DNA of 64,000 nucleotides from JABDIP01 sp965237625 (GCA_965237625.1 CBDEGD010000032.1:70796-134795), one strand, 5' to 3'. Positions 18,601 to 27,233 are shown, counted from the first letter of the stretch. Numbers and translations: made by a program. Notes: generated from the sequence alone by a model not told the origin.

Positions 18601-19384
18601 TGCGGGTCTGCGGCACGTTGGAGCCCCAGATCAGCAGGAAGCCGGAATTGTACCAATCCGCGCTTTCCGGCACGTCGGTCTGCTCGCCCCAGGTCTGCGG
18701 CGAGGCCGGCGGCAGGTCGCAATACCAGTCGTAGAACGACATGCAGACGCCGCCCAGCAGCGACAGATACCGCGAGCCGGCGGCATAGGAGACCATCGAC
18801 ATGGCCGGGATCGGCGAGAAGCCGATCACCCGGTCGGGCCCGTGTTTCTTGGCGGTGTAGGCGTTGGAGGCGGCGATGATCTCCGTCACCTCGTCCCAAC
18901 CGGCGCGCACGAAACCGCCATGGCCGCGGATCTTGGTATAGCTCGCGCGCTTGGCCGGGTCCTCGACGATCGAGGCCCAGGCCGCCACCGGCGACAGCAT
19001 CACCCGCGCCTCGCGCCACAGCTTGACCAGCCGCGAGCGCACCAGCGGGTATTTCACCCGGTTGCCGGAATACAGGTACCAGCTATAGCTGGCGCCCCTG
19101 GAACAGCCTCGCGGCTCGTGGTTCGGCAGATCGGGCCGGGTGCGCGGATAGTCGGTCTGCTGGGTCTCCCAGGTGACGATCCCTCCCTTGACGTAGATCT
19201 TCCAGGAGCACGAGCCGGTGCAGTTGGCGCCATGGGTGGAGCGCACGATCTTGTCGTGCTGCCAGCGCTGGCGATAGGACTCCTCCCAGCTTCGGTCCTC
19301 GCCGGTGGTGACGCCGTGATTGCCGGAGAAACGCCCGGTTTCCTTGCTGGCGAAGAAGTTCAGACGGTCGAGCAGGTGACTCAT
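15635..19384 (-). CDS. narG: Respiratory nitrate reductase alpha subunit (Mo-bisMGD catalytic)
   Basis: 1249 residues, the usual NarG length. The N-terminus has the FS0 [4Fe-4S] ligands HGANCTGSCSWK with a later cysteine in PRGCSRGASYSW. YDWYCDLPPASPQTWGEQTD is the region giving the Asp ligand to molybdenum. The C-terminal molybdopterin dinucleotide-binding domain follows RGGPIVWLSE. It reduces nitrate to nitrite in the cytoplasm, drawing electrons from quinol through NarI and NarH. It is the first subunit gene after narK. Between them lies a family A hairpin that may lower downstream transcript or stabilise the message. Confidence 0.96.
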   Translation of the reverse strand: MSHLLDRLNFFASKETGRFSGNHGVTTGEDRSWEESYRQRWQHDKIVRSTHGANCTGSCSWKIYVKGGIVTWETQQTDYPRTRPDLPNHEPRGCSRGASYSWYLYSGNRVKYPLVRSRLVKLWREARVMLSPVAAWASIVEDPAKRASYTKIRGHGGFVRAGWDEVTEIIAASNAYTAKKHGPDRVIGFSPIPAMSMVSYAAGSRYLSLLGGVCMSFYDWYCDLPPASPQTWGEQTDVPESADWYNSGFLLIWGSNVPQTRTPDAHFYTEARYKGTKSAVICPDYSEASKFADIWLHPKQGTDAALAMAMGHVILREFHLDRQAEYFESYCRQYSDMPMLVRLEKREGHYVPARLLRSSEFEDGLGEKNNPDWKTVAVDDTSGEIVVPQGSVGFRWGEQGKWNLEEKDSGGKDTQLKLSLIVDEDHDEVAEIGFPYFGNRKHDHFQGTDHPDVLVRRVPVKSVKTKEGDILVATVFDLFAANYGLDRGLGGEHVAESYDDMTPYTPAWAEAITGVPRGQIATVAREFALNAEKTLGKSMVILGAGLNHWYHMDMNYRGIINLLVMCGCVGQSGGGWAHYVGQEKLRPQTGWLPLAFGLDWNRPPRHMNSTSFWYAHTDQWRYESLTVDEILSPTAPEGPWDGTLIDYNVRAERMGWLPSAPQLKTNPLEIAAKAKKAKMEPKDWLIAALKSGDVQMSCEDPDDPANWPRNLFVWRSNLLGSSGKGHEYFLKHLLGTPHGVQGKDLGEDGGAKPSEVAWHEDAPEGKLDLLVTLDFRMSTTCVYSDIVLPTATWYEKNDLNTSDMHPFIHPLTAAVDPAWEARSDWEIYKGIAKKFSEVAPEVLGVEQDVVLTPILHDTPGEIAQAMDVKDWKRGETEAVPGLTMPQIAVVERDYPNLYKRFTALGPLLEKLGNGGKGISWNTDHEVEFLKRLNGEVTEDGPTKGMARIESDIDATEVILTLAPETNGEVAVKARNALSKATGREHAHLALPKEDEKIRFRDVVAQPRKIISSPTWSGIESEKVCYNAGYTNVHEMIPWRTLTGRQQLYQDHLWMRAFGEALCVYRPPIDTKTVAPVIDSKPNGQKQIVLNFITPHQKWGIHSTYTDNLMMLTMSRGGPIVWLSETDAAKVGIADNDWVEAYNSNGALVARAVVSQRMREGTLFMYHAQEKIVNVPGSEVTGQRGGIHNSVTRTVVKPTHMIGGYAQQSYGFNYYGTVGSNRDEFVILRKMENVDWLEGPPTPTKLEAAE

Positions 19385-19433
19385 GGCTTTGTTCCATCCG
19401 CAAATGCAGGTTCGAATTTGGTGAGGGCGTGCT

Positions 19434-19569
19434 CCCCCTCACCCTCCCGTCGCATTCGCGCCGGGTCCCTCCCTCTCCCCAAGGAGAGGGTTTTTCGAGG
19501 CCGCCTCAAAATCCCCTCTCCTTGGGGAGAGGGTGGGACCCGCGGCGAAGCCGTGGGAGGGTGAGGGGG
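19434..19569. repeat. Hairpin repeat family A, copy 3 (between narK and narG)
   Basis: Two-arm GC-rich inverted unit as in the other family A copies. It fills most of the 212-base gap between narK and narG within the operon, where it could act as a processing or attenuation structure. Confidence 0.85.
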
Positions 19570-19596
19570 TCTTGGTTGCATCGCTGCCAACCCCGA

Positions 19597-22338
19597 TCAG
19601 GCCGTCGCCGGTGTCGTCGTGGTTGCCGATGGCCCGTGCCGCTCGATGTCGTGCAGCAGGCCGCCGCGCCGTGTGTAGATCCACCAGGTGACCATCGCGC
19701 AGGTGACGTAGAAGATCAGGAAGCCCCACAGGGCGGCTTCCGGACCGCCGGTCGCGTTGATCGAGGTGCCGTAGGCCTTCGGGATGAAGAAGGCGCCATA
19801 GGCGGCGATCGCCGAGGTGAAGCCGATGATGGCGGCGGATTCCTTTTCCGCCTGCCGCACCCGCTGTGGCCCGGTGGCGTCCGGCATCAGCCGGCCGATC
19901 TCCTCGCGCATGATGATCGGGATCATCTGGAAGGTGGAGGCGTTGCCGATGCCGGTTGCCAGGAACAGCACCATGAACATCGCGAAGAAGCCCCAGAACG
20001 CGCCCGGCTGGTCCTTGATGCCGAGGAAGTAGAGCACCCCGGCGACCGCCGCGATCATCAGCCAGAACACCCACAGCGTGACCCGCCCGCCGCCGTATTT
20101 GTCGGAGATCCAGCCGGTGGCGGCCCGGCTGAGCGCGCCGACCAGCGGCCCCAGAAATACGAATTTCAGCGAGTCCACATCCGGGAACTGGGTCTTGGCC
20201 AGCAGCGGGAAGCCCGCGGAATAGCCGATGAACGAGCCGAAGGTGCCGGTGTAGAGCCAGCACATGATCCAGTTGTGCTTGCGCTGGAAGATCACCGCCT
20301 GTTCGGCGAAGGACGCCTTGGCGTCGGCGATGTCGTTCATGCCGAACCAGGCCAGCAGGGTGGAGACGATCAGGAACGGCACCCAGATGAAGCCGGCATT
20401 CTGGATCCAAAGCTCGGTCCCGTCCGCCGTGACCTGGGGCTCGCCGCCCAGCGCCCCGAACACGCCGGCGGTGATCACCAGCGGCACCGCGAATTGCATG
20501 ACGCTGACGCCGGCATTGCCGAGCCCGGCATTCATCGCCAGAGCCTGGCCCTTCTCCTTCTTGGGGAAGAAGAAGCTGATATTGGCCATGGAGGAGGCGA
20601 AGTTGCCGCCGCCGAAGCCGCAGAGCAGCGCCAGCACCAGGAAGATGAAATACGGCGTGCTCGGATCCTGCACCGCATAGCCGATCCCCAGGGCCGGGAT
20701 GATCAGCGACGCGGTGGTCAGCGCCGTCCACAGCCTGCCGCCGAAGATCGGCACCATGAAGGAGTAGAAGATGCGCAGGGTGGCGCCGGACAGGCCGGGC
20801 AGGGCGGCCAGCCAGAACAACTGGCTGGTATCGTACTCGAAACCGATCGACGGCAGCTTGGCGACGACCACGCTCCACACGAGCCAGACCGAAAAGGCCA
20901 GCAGCAGGCAGGGGATCGAGATCCACAGATTGCGTTGGGCGATCCGATGTCCCTCGGTCCTCCAGAATTCCGGATCGTCCGGCCGCCAATCGGTCAGCAG
21001 CGGCCCCAACTTGCCGCCATGTTCCTCTTCCGTATGCACCTCCTTCAGCTCCGCCAGCGGCGGCAGCTTGTCCAGCACATCGCCGGCGACATCGCGCTCC
21101 ATCTGGCGGATCGACAGATGCATCCAGATGACGGTTGCGGCCACTAGTCCGAACATCAGCATGAAGATGCCGGTCGGGATGTTGGTCAGATCGTTCATCA
21201 CGCCGAACAGGATCGGCAGGATGAAACCGCCGAGGCCGCCGATCATGCCGACCAGCCCGCCGACCGAGCCCACATGGTCCGGGTAGTAGACCGGGATGTG
21301 CTTGTAGACCGCCGCTTTGCCCAGCGACATGAAGAAGCCGAGGATGAAGATGGCGATGACGAAGGGCACCAGCCCCATGCTCGTCGAGAAGGCGATGTCA
21401 CCCTCGATCCCGTGGATCACATAGTCGGTGTCCGGATAGGACAGCATGAACAGGCACAGCATGGAGACGCCGAAGGTCCAGTACATGATCCGCCGTGCGC
21501 CATAGCGGTCCGACAGATGGCCGCCATAGGCCCGGAACAGGGAGGCCGGGACCGAATAGAAGACGGCGATCATGCCGGCCTGCTTGATGTCCAGATCGTA
21601 GACGCCCATCAGATAGCGCGGCAGCCACAGCGCCAGCGCCACGAAGCCGCCGAAGACGAAGAAGTAATACAGCGCAAAACGCCAGACCTGCTGGTTCTTC
21701 AGCGGTTCCAGCTCAAGCAGGGTGCTGCGCGGCTTCTCGCCCCGGGCGCGGCGTTCCTTCTCGGCCGGGTCGTCTTCGGTGGTGAACCAGAATATCGCCG
21801 CCATGACGATCAGCGCCCCTGCCCAGACCTGGGCGACGGTGGTCCAGCCGAAGGCGACCAGCACGAAAGGCGCGATGAATTTGGTCACCGCGGCGCCGAC
21901 ATTGCCGACGCCGAAAATGCCCAGCGCCGTGCCCTGCTTGCCGGGCGGGTACCATTTGGAGACATAGGCGATGCCGACCGCGAAGGAGCCGCCGGCCAGG
22001 CCGACGCCGAGCGCCGCCAGCAAGGTCAGAATGTAGGTATCGGCATAGGACAGGGTGAAGGTCGCCAGCGCCGCCAGGATCATCACGCAGACATAGACGA
22101 TGCGGCCGCCATACTGGTCGGCCCAGATGCCCAGGAAGATCCGGCTCAGCGAGCCGGTCAGGATCGGCGTGCCCACCAGCAACCCGAACTGGGTGTCGCT
22201 CAGGCCCAGATCCTCTTTGATCTGCACGCCGATGATCGAAAAGATCGTCCATACGGCGAAACAGACCGTGAATGCCACGGTGCTGGTTGTCAGTGCACCA
22301 CGCTGCTGCGCTTGCGTAACGCCAGCAAGTCCCGTCAT
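19597..22338 (-). CDS. narK: Fused NarK1-NarK2 nitrate/nitrite transporter (MFS)
   Basis: 913 residues from ATG 22338, preferred over the in-frame ATG at 22377 because GGGAGG lies 8 bases upstream. Two full major-facilitator domains are joined: the first about residues 15-430, the second from about 480 to the end, each with about 12 membrane spans. NarK1 types are thought to be nitrate/proton symporters and NarK2 types nitrate/nitrite antiporters, and such fusions are known in denitrifying alphaproteobacteria. The second half has the nitrate-signature-like GFGGGNFASSMANISFFFP. It is the first gene after the FNR box. Confidence 0.93.
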   Translation of the reverse strand: MTGLAGVTQAQQRGALTTSTVAFTVCFAVWTIFSIIGVQIKEDLGLSDTQFGLLVGTPILTGSLSRIFLGIWADQYGGRIVYVCVMILAALATFTLSYADTYILTLLAALGVGLAGGSFAVGIAYVSKWYPPGKQGTALGIFGVGNVGAAVTKFIAPFVLVAFGWTTVAQVWAGALIVMAAIFWFTTEDDPAEKERRARGEKPRSTLLELEPLKNQQVWRFALYYFFVFGGFVALALWLPRYLMGVYDLDIKQAGMIAVFYSVPASLFRAYGGHLSDRYGARRIMYWTFGVSMLCLFMLSYPDTDYVIHGIEGDIAFSTSMGLVPFVIAIFILGFFMSLGKAAVYKHIPVYYPDHVGSVGGLVGMIGGLGGFILPILFGVMNDLTNIPTGIFMLMFGLVAATVIWMHLSIRQMERDVAGDVLDKLPPLAELKEVHTEEEHGGKLGPLLTDWRPDDPEFWRTEGHRIAQRNLWISIPCLLLAFSVWLVWSVVVAKLPSIGFEYDTSQLFWLAALPGLSGATLRIFYSFMVPIFGGRLWTALTTASLIIPALGIGYAVQDPSTPYFIFLVLALLCGFGGGNFASSMANISFFFPKKEKGQALAMNAGLGNAGVSVMQFAVPLVITAGVFGALGGEPQVTADGTELWIQNAGFIWVPFLIVSTLLAWFGMNDIADAKASFAEQAVIFQRKHNWIMCWLYTGTFGSFIGYSAGFPLLAKTQFPDVDSLKFVFLGPLVGALSRAATGWISDKYGGGRVTLWVFWLMIAAVAGVLYFLGIKDQPGAFWGFFAMFMVLFLATGIGNASTFQMIPIIMREEIGRLMPDATGPQRVRQAEKESAAIIGFTSAIAAYGAFFIPKAYGTSINATGGPEAALWGFLIFYVTCAMVTWWIYTRRGGLLHDIERHGPSATTTTPATA

Positions 22339-22392
22339 CTTCCATGCCTCCCAGTCATGCGCCCAGATCGGACGCACCCGATCTCACAGGGT

Positions 22393-22398
22393 TCAATA
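22393..22398 (-). promoter_or_regulatory. Candidate -10 element of the nar operon
   Basis: Reading leftward, TATTGA lies with its centre 33 bases from the centre of the FNR box, the spacing expected for a class II FNR-type promoter with the box at -41.5. Inferred by position; no transcript data. Confidence 0.5.
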
Positions 22399-22421
22399 GC
22401 GCGGACCCCCGGCTGGCTGGT

Positions 22422-22435
22422 TTGATCTCGATCAA
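22422..22435. promoter_or_regulatory. FNR/DNR box (TTGAT-N4-ATCAA)
   Basis: TTGATCTCGATCAA is a perfect match to the FNR/ANR/DNR consensus. It lies between narK (84 bases left of it, read leftward) and the divergent Crp/Fnr regulator gene. It is placed to switch on narK-narGHJI under low oxygen or nitrogen oxide, and could also control the regulator gene. Confidence 0.85.
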
Positions 22436-22513
22436 TCCTGAGGGGCAGATCGGAAAAACAACGAATTCAATGACCTAATTCGTGCTTCTAGTTGACTGAT
22501 CAGAAGCCTGCGA

Positions 22514-23290
22514 TTGTCGGATCAAAGAATTGACTTAGCGGAAGTCAGTGCGGACCTTGACAATGATCAAGACGGTCGGCGAGGTTCGGGCATGCGACTC
22601 GAAGACCGCGACGATGTTCGAAGGCTGGCGCTTTTCTCCGGCATGGAGGAAGCCAGCTTCGAGGAACTTCTGCAGGCCGCGTTCCTGCAGCGCTTCCCGG
22701 CGCAGGTTCAGCTGATCGAGGAGGGCGACCGGGCCGACTTTCTGTATGTGGTGGTCGAGGGCTGCGTCGAGTTATACGCCGGCGGCAATGGGCGGGAGAC
22801 CACCATGGAATTGATCCATCCGGTCTCCACCTTCATCCTGGCCGCCGTCATGAAGGATGCGGTCTATCTGATGTCGGCCCGGACCACCTTGAAATCGCTC
22901 ATCCTGATGATCCCGTCGGCCAACATCCGCGATCTATTTGAGCGCGACGCCGCTTTTGCGCGGGCGATGGTGGTCGAACTGGCGAGCAGCTACCGCCAGG
23001 TGGTCAAGGGGCTGAAGAACCAGAAACTGCGCAGCGCGGTGGAGCGTCTGGCGAATTATCTGCTGGCCGCCGAGCGGGAGCAGGGCGGGGACGGCGCGAT
23101 CACTCTTGGCATCGACAAGCGCACGGTCGCGGCCCTGCTGGGCATGACTCCGGAAAACCTGTCCAGGGCCTTCAACACCCTGAAAGCCTATGGCGTGGAG
23201 GTGGACGGCAGGGACATCCGGCTGACTGCGATACCCGAGTTGGAACGTCTGGCCAAGCCGACGCCATTGATCGACGATCCGGGAACCTGA
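22514..23290 (+). CDS. Crp/Fnr family regulator, DNR/NNR-like
   Basis: 258 residues from TTG 22514, or 232 from ATG 22592; neither has a strong ribosome binding site. A cyclic-nucleotide-type sensor domain (about residues 35-150) precedes a winged-helix domain with KRTVAALLGMTPENLSRAFNTL as recognition region. The N-terminal cysteine cluster of oxygen-sensing FNR is missing, and LKNQKLRSAVERLANYLL resembles DNR/NNR proteins, which respond to nitrogen oxides through heme. It is divergent from narK and shares the perfect FNR box, so it is the likely activator of the nar operon. Confidence 0.85.
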   Translation: MSDQRIDLAEVSADLDNDQDGRRGSGMRLEDRDDVRRLALFSGMEEASFEELLQAAFLQRFPAQVQLIEEGDRADFLYVVVEGCVELYAGGNGRETTMELIHPVSTFILAAVMKDAVYLMSARTTLKSLILMIPSANIRDLFERDAAFARAMVVELASSYRQVVKGLKNQKLRSAVERLANYLLAAEREQGGDGAITLGIDKRTVAALLGMTPENLSRAFNTLKAYGVEVDGRDIRLTAIPELERLAKPTPLIDDPGT

Positions 23291-23320
23291 ACGTCTGGGC
23301 TCAAAAGGAGACACAGCACT

Positions 23321-23448
23321 CCCCCTCACCCTCCCAGCGCTTCGCGCCGGGTCTCTCTCTCCCCAAGGAGAGGGAAGTTCACGGCGCCACTGACAGACCC
23401 TCTCCTCGGGGAGAGGGAGGGACCCGCGAAGCGGGAGGGTGAGGGGGA
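23321..23448. repeat. Hairpin repeat family A, copy 4
   Basis: Standard family A unit starting CCCCCTCACCCTCCC and ending GGGAGGGTGAGGGGG, downstream of the DNR-like gene. It may act as a transcript end structure. Confidence 0.85.
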
Positions 23449-23552
23449 GCACTGAATCTGCAGGTATCACGGATCGCCCCGAGCGAGCCGGCGTCTTGAT
23501 AGGGTGGCAATTTCCAATGGCCGGCCCTGCGCGGATAGATAGGAGCAGACCC

Positions 23553-23711
23553 ATGCGCCTGACCTCGCAATTGCTCACTGATGTGATCGACGATCTGCCC
23601 ATGGTCGAAAGGCAGGGCAGCGATACGGTGCTGTTCGAGAGCCAAACCGTGCTCGACACCATGCGGACCCTGGCCGCCATGTCGTCGATGTCCTCCACCA
23701 TTCGGCAATGA
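23553..23711 (+). CDS. Small protein of unknown function (52 residues)
   Basis: ATG 23553 follows AGGAG with 7 bases spacing, which is better than most genes here. The product has no signal peptide, membrane span or cysteine; its C-terminus has repeated methionines (LAAMSSMSST). I do not recognise a family. It sits upstream of the XRE-cupin regulator and the dimethylglycine dehydrogenase-like gene, and may belong with them. Its only support is the ribosome binding site and an open frame, so it could be spurious. Confidence 0.4.
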   Translation: MRLTSQLLTDVIDDLPMVERQGSDTVLFESQTVLDTMRTLAAMSSMSSTIRQ

Positions 23712-23745
23712 TGCACTGTGAAAATTTTCGGCGGCACTCCACTGT

Positions 23746-23772
23746 CGTGAAAATATAGATAGAAGTTTCACG
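23746..23772. promoter_or_regulatory. Inverted repeat upstream of XRE-cupin gene
   Basis: CGTGAAA (23746-23752) and TTTCACG (23766-23772) form a perfect inverted repeat with 13 bases between them. GAAAATTTTC is at 23720-23729. The placement 43 bases before the regulator start suggests an autoregulatory operator. Inference only. Confidence 0.4.
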
Positions 23773-23814
23773 AAGTGGCTGCCATCCTCCCCACGTCAGG
23801 GAGGATGACCGTCC

Positions 23815-24417
23815 ATGTCCGCCAAAGCCGCTACGCCACTTGCCAACGAAGCCACCACCACCGGCACCGCCAATGGTCTCGGGGCGGATATCCGCGCCCT
23901 GCGCAAGGGACGCGGGCTGACCCTGGCCGAACTGGCGCTGCGCACCGGACGGTCCATCGGGTTCGTCAGCCAGATCGAACGCGGCCTGTCTGAGCCTTCC
24001 ATCGGCGACCTCCGGCAATTTGCCGAAATCTTCGAGGTGCCGCTCGGCTTCTTCTTCATGGGGGCGGAGGCGGATGAGGGGGATCGCGGCCATGTGGTGC
24101 GGGCCGACCGGCGCCGCCGGCTTGGCAATCCCGAAGACGGGCTGATCGAGGCGCTGCTGTCGCCGGATCTCGGCGGCCGGTTCGAGATGTTCCATTCCGT
24201 GTTCCAGCCCGGCGCCGAACTCACGGCCGAGATCCGGCGCGCCAGCGAGGAGGCCGGCTATGTGGTGTCCGGACGGCTCGATCTGTGGGTCGGCGGCAGA
24301 CCCTTCACCCTCGGCCCCGGCGACAGCTTCCGCTTCCGCGACGAGCCCTATCGCTGGCGCAACCCGGGCGACATCGAGACGGTGGTGATCTGGGTGATCT
24401 CGCCGCCGGTGTATTGA
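23815..24417 (+). CDS. XRE family regulator with C-terminal cupin domain
   Basis: 200 residues. A helix-turn-helix of the XRE/Cro type covers about residues 24-78 (LRKGRGLTLAELALRTGRS, then FVSQIERGLSEPSIGDL). A cupin sensor domain covers about 120-198 with GYVVSGRLDLWVGGRPF and LGPGDSFRFRDE. Such proteins often control uptake or breakdown of amines and polyamines, with the cupin binding the effector. The next gene, read the same way 204 bases on, is a dimethylglycine/sarcosine dehydrogenase-like enzyme, the likely target. Effector unknown. Confidence 0.87.
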   Translation: MSAKAATPLANEATTTGTANGLGADIRALRKGRGLTLAELALRTGRSIGFVSQIERGLSEPSIGDLRQFAEIFEVPLGFFFMGAEADEGDRGHVVRADRRRRLGNPEDGLIEALLSPDLGGRFEMFHSVFQPGAELTAEIRRASEEAGYVVSGRLDLWVGGRPFTLGPGDSFRFRDEPYRWRNPGDIETVVIWVISPPVY

Positions 24418-24479
24418 GGTGGTTGGAAGGTGGACGACGTCAAATCAACAGGTTGCCGCTTTTCCCGCATCCTCCACTT

Positions 24480-24568
24480 GTCATTCCCGCGAAGGCGGGA
24501 ATCCAGTGGTCCCAGCGGCGCAGCCGTCGGGACCGTGCCCCCTGGATTCCCGCCTTCGCGGGAATGAC
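24480..24568. repeat. Hairpin repeat family B, copy 1
   Basis: TCATTCCCGCGAAGGCGGGA on the left and its complement TCCCGCCTTCGCGGGAATGA on the right, with about 45 bases between. Each arm is itself a small hairpin. Same unit as at 27145 and 44551. Confidence 0.85.
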
Positions 24569-24621
24569 ATCCGGAATAATCTGTCCGCAAGCGCGCCGCA
24601 ATGCCTAGGAGCGACACCGAA

Positions 24622-27096
24622 ATGCAAAAAGACCTCCCACGCCACGCCCGGGCCGTCATCATCGGCGGCGGCGTGATCGGCTGCTCCGTCGCCTATCATC
24701 TGGCCAAGCTGGGCTGGACCGATGTGGTCCTGCTGGAGCGCAAGCAGCTCACCAGCGGCACCACCTGGCACGCTGCCGGGATGATCACCCAGCTTCGGGC
24801 CAGCCACAATCTCACCCGGCTGGCCAAATACTCACAGGAGCTCTATGGCACGCTGGAGGCAGAGACCGGCGCCGCCACCGGGTTCAAGCGCAACGGATCG
24901 GTCATTGTCGCCCTCAACAGCGAGCGCATGGAGGAGTTGCGGCGCAACGCCGCCATGGCGCGGGTGTTCGGTGTCGAGGCCGAAGAGATTTCCGCCGCGG
25001 AATGCCTGGAGCGCTATCCGCTGCTGAACGGGGATGGCGTGCTGGGCGGAGTCTACCTGGCGAAAGACGGGCAGGGCGATCCGGGAAACATCGCCCTGGC
25101 CCTGGCCAAGGGCGCTCGGCAGAACGGCGTCCGGGTCTTCGAGAACATCGCCGTCACCGCGATCCACCAGAAGGATGGGCGGGTTACCGGCGTTGCCACG
25201 ACGAAAGGCGACATTGTCGCGGACCATGTGGTCAACTGCGCCGGCATGTGGGGGCATGCGGTCGGCCGCATGGCCGGGGTGAACGTGCCGCTGCATGCCT
25301 GCGAGCATTTCTACATCCTGACCGAGGGCATTCCGGGCCTCGCCCGCGATCTGCCGTCCCTGCGGGTGCCGGACGAGCACTCCTATTTCAAGGAGGATGC
25401 CGGCAAGCTGCTGGTCGGCGCCTTCGAGCCGGTGGCCAAGCCCTGGGGCATGGACGGCATATCGGAGGATTTCTGCTTCGACCAGCTGCCCGAGGATTTC
25501 GATCATTTCGAGCCGATCCTGGAGGCCGCCATCGCCCGGCTGCCGATCCTGGAGACCACCGGCATCCATACATTCTTCAACGGCCCGGAGAGTTTCACGC
25601 CCGACGACCGCTACCTGCTGGGCGAGGCGCCGGAGCTGAAGAACTTCTTCGTCGCCGCGGGGTTCAACTCGATCGGTATCGGCTCCGCCGGCGGCGCCGG
25701 CCAGGCGCTGGCGCAATGGATGGATGCGGGCGAGCCGCCCTACGATCTCTGGGACGTCGACATCCGCCGCATGCAGCCTTTCCAGGGCAATCGCACCTAC
25801 CTCTTTCACCGCGCCACCGAGGTGCTCGGCCTGCTCTACGCCGACCACTTCCCCTACCGGCAATACGCGACGGCAAGAGGCGTGCGGCAGACAGCGTTGC
25901 ATGAGCGTCTGGAGGCGCGGGGCGCCTGTTTCGGCGAGCTGGCCGGCTGGGAACGGCCGAATTGGTATCTGCCCGAGGCGGAGCGGGCCCAGGGATTGAC
26001 GCCGGAATACACCTATTCCTGGAAGCGGCAGAACTGGTTCGAGCATTCCGCCGGAGAACACAAGGCGGTCCGCGAGGCTGTCGGCCTGTTCGACATGAGC
26101 TCCTTTGCCAAGATCCGGGTCGAGGGCAGGGACGCGCTCGACGTGCTGCAGAAGGTCTCGGCCAATAACGTTGATGTCGAACCCGGCCGCATCGTCTACA
26201 CTCAGTGGCTCAACCCGCGCGGCGGCGTCACCGCGGATCTGACCGTTACCCGCCTGTCGGAGACCCGGTTCATCGTCATTACTTCGGCCGCCACGGGCAT
26301 CCGCGATGTGTCATGGCTGCAGCGCGCCATCCCGGACGACGCCCATTGTTTCGCCTGGGACGCCACCAGCGCCGAGGCGGTGATCGCGATCATGGGGCCG
26401 AAGGCGCGCGATCTGCTGCAGCCGCTGACCCCCGCCGATCTCTCCAACGAGGCATTCCCCTTCGCCACGGCGCGCGAAATCGAGTTCGGCATGGGTCTCG
26501 TTCGGGCCCACCGCATCACCTATGTGGGCGAGTTGGGTTGGGAGCTCTATATGCCGACCGATCAGGCCCGGCACATCTTCGACACCATCGTCGAGCGCGG
26601 TTCCGATCACGGACTCAGGCTGTGCGGCATGCATGCGCTGGATTCCTGCCGCATCGAAAAGGCATTCCGCCATTTCGGCCACGACATCTCCGATGAGGAC
26701 CATGTTCTGGAGGCCGGGCTGGGTTTTGCGGTCAAGCCGGACAAGCCGGCCTCGCGTTTCGGCGACTTCACCGGCCGCACGGCGGTGCTGGCGAAGAAAG
26801 AGGAGGGGCTGTCCCAGCGCCTGTTGCAATTCCGTCTGAACGATCCCGAACCGCTGCTCTATCACCATGAGCCGATCTGGCGGGATGGACGCCAAGTAGG
26901 CTATCTGACCTCCGGCAATTACGGCCACCATCTGGGCGCCGCCATCGGCCTTGGTTATGTGCCTTGCACGCCAGGAGAAGCACCGGCCGAAGTGCTGGCA
27001 GCGTCGTACGAGATCGAGGTGGCCGGAGAGCGCTTTCCCGCCGAGGCCAGCTTGAAGCCGCTCTATGATCCGAAGTCGGAGCGGGTGAAGGAGTAG
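24622..27096 (+). CDS. FAD-dependent dimethylglycine/sarcosine dehydrogenase-like enzyme with GcvT domain
   Basis: 824 residues from ATG 24622, which has AGGAG 10 bases upstream; an ATG at 24601 is an unlikely alternative. The N-terminal FAD fold (IIGGGVIGCSVAYHL) is followed by GTTWHAAG with His50, the position of covalent FAD attachment in dimethylglycine and sarcosine dehydrogenases. From about residue 430 on are GcvT-type folate-binding and C-terminal domains (VGELGWELYMPTDQ, LCGMHALDSCRIEKAFRHFG). The enzyme should oxidatively remove an N-methyl group and pass it to tetrahydrofolate. The true substrate could be dimethylglycine, sarcosine or another N-methylated amine, including N-methyltaurine given the transporter nearby. 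Confidence 0.88.
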   Translation: MQKDLPRHARAVIIGGGVIGCSVAYHLAKLGWTDVVLLERKQLTSGTTWHAAGMITQLRASHNLTRLAKYSQELYGTLEAETGAATGFKRNGSVIVALNSERMEELRRNAAMARVFGVEAEEISAAECLERYPLLNGDGVLGGVYLAKDGQGDPGNIALALAKGARQNGVRVFENIAVTAIHQKDGRVTGVATTKGDIVADHVVNCAGMWGHAVGRMAGVNVPLHACEHFYILTEGIPGLARDLPSLRVPDEHSYFKEDAGKLLVGAFEPVAKPWGMDGISEDFCFDQLPEDFDHFEPILEAAIARLPILETTGIHTFFNGPESFTPDDRYLLGEAPELKNFFVAAGFNSIGIGSAGGAGQALAQWMDAGEPPYDLWDVDIRRMQPFQGNRTYLFHRATEVLGLLYADHFPYRQYATARGVRQTALHERLEARGACFGELAGWERPNWYLPEAERAQGLTPEYTYSWKRQNWFEHSAGEHKAVREAVGLFDMSSFAKIRVEGRDALDVLQKVSANNVDVEPGRIVYTQWLNPRGGVTADLTVTRLSETRFIVITSAATGIRDVSWLQRAIPDDAHCFAWDATSAEAVIAIMGPKARDLLQPLTPADLSNEAFPFATAREIEFGMGLVRAHRITYVGELGWELYMPTDQARHIFDTIVERGSDHGLRLCGMHALDSCRIEKAFRHFGHDISDEDHVLEAGLGFAVKPDKPASRFGDFTGRTAVLAKKEEGLSQRLLQFRLNDPEPLLYHHEPIWRDGRQVGYLTSGNYGHHLGAAIGLGYVPCTPGEAPAEVLAASYEIEVAGERFPAEASLKPLYDPKSERVKE

Positions 27097-27144
27097 CGGC
27101 AGCTTAAGGCCGTCGGGAGCTGTCGGCCGATCCAAACCACGACT

Positions 27145-27233
27145 GTCATTCCCGCGAAGGCGGGAATCCAGTGTACACGCTGGAGCCGCGGTGAGGCTGG
27201 TGCCTTCTGGATTCCCGCCTTCGCGGGAATGAC
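27145..27233. repeat. Hairpin repeat family B, copy 2
   Basis: Same paired TCATTCCCGCGAAGGCGGGA arms as copy 1, here between the convergent dehydrogenase and permease genes. Confidence 0.85.

Noticed and set aside
15764..19564. 1266-codon open frame on the plus strand opposite narG
   Set aside because: It is the antisense shadow of narG in GC-rich DNA. It has low-complexity His/Arg/Gly-rich composition and no recognisable domain, while narG on the other strand is complete with all motifs.
19429..21147. 572-codon plus-strand frame opposite narK
   Set aside because: Antisense to the second MFS domain of narK, rich in Arg, Gln and Gly with no hydrophobic pattern or domain.
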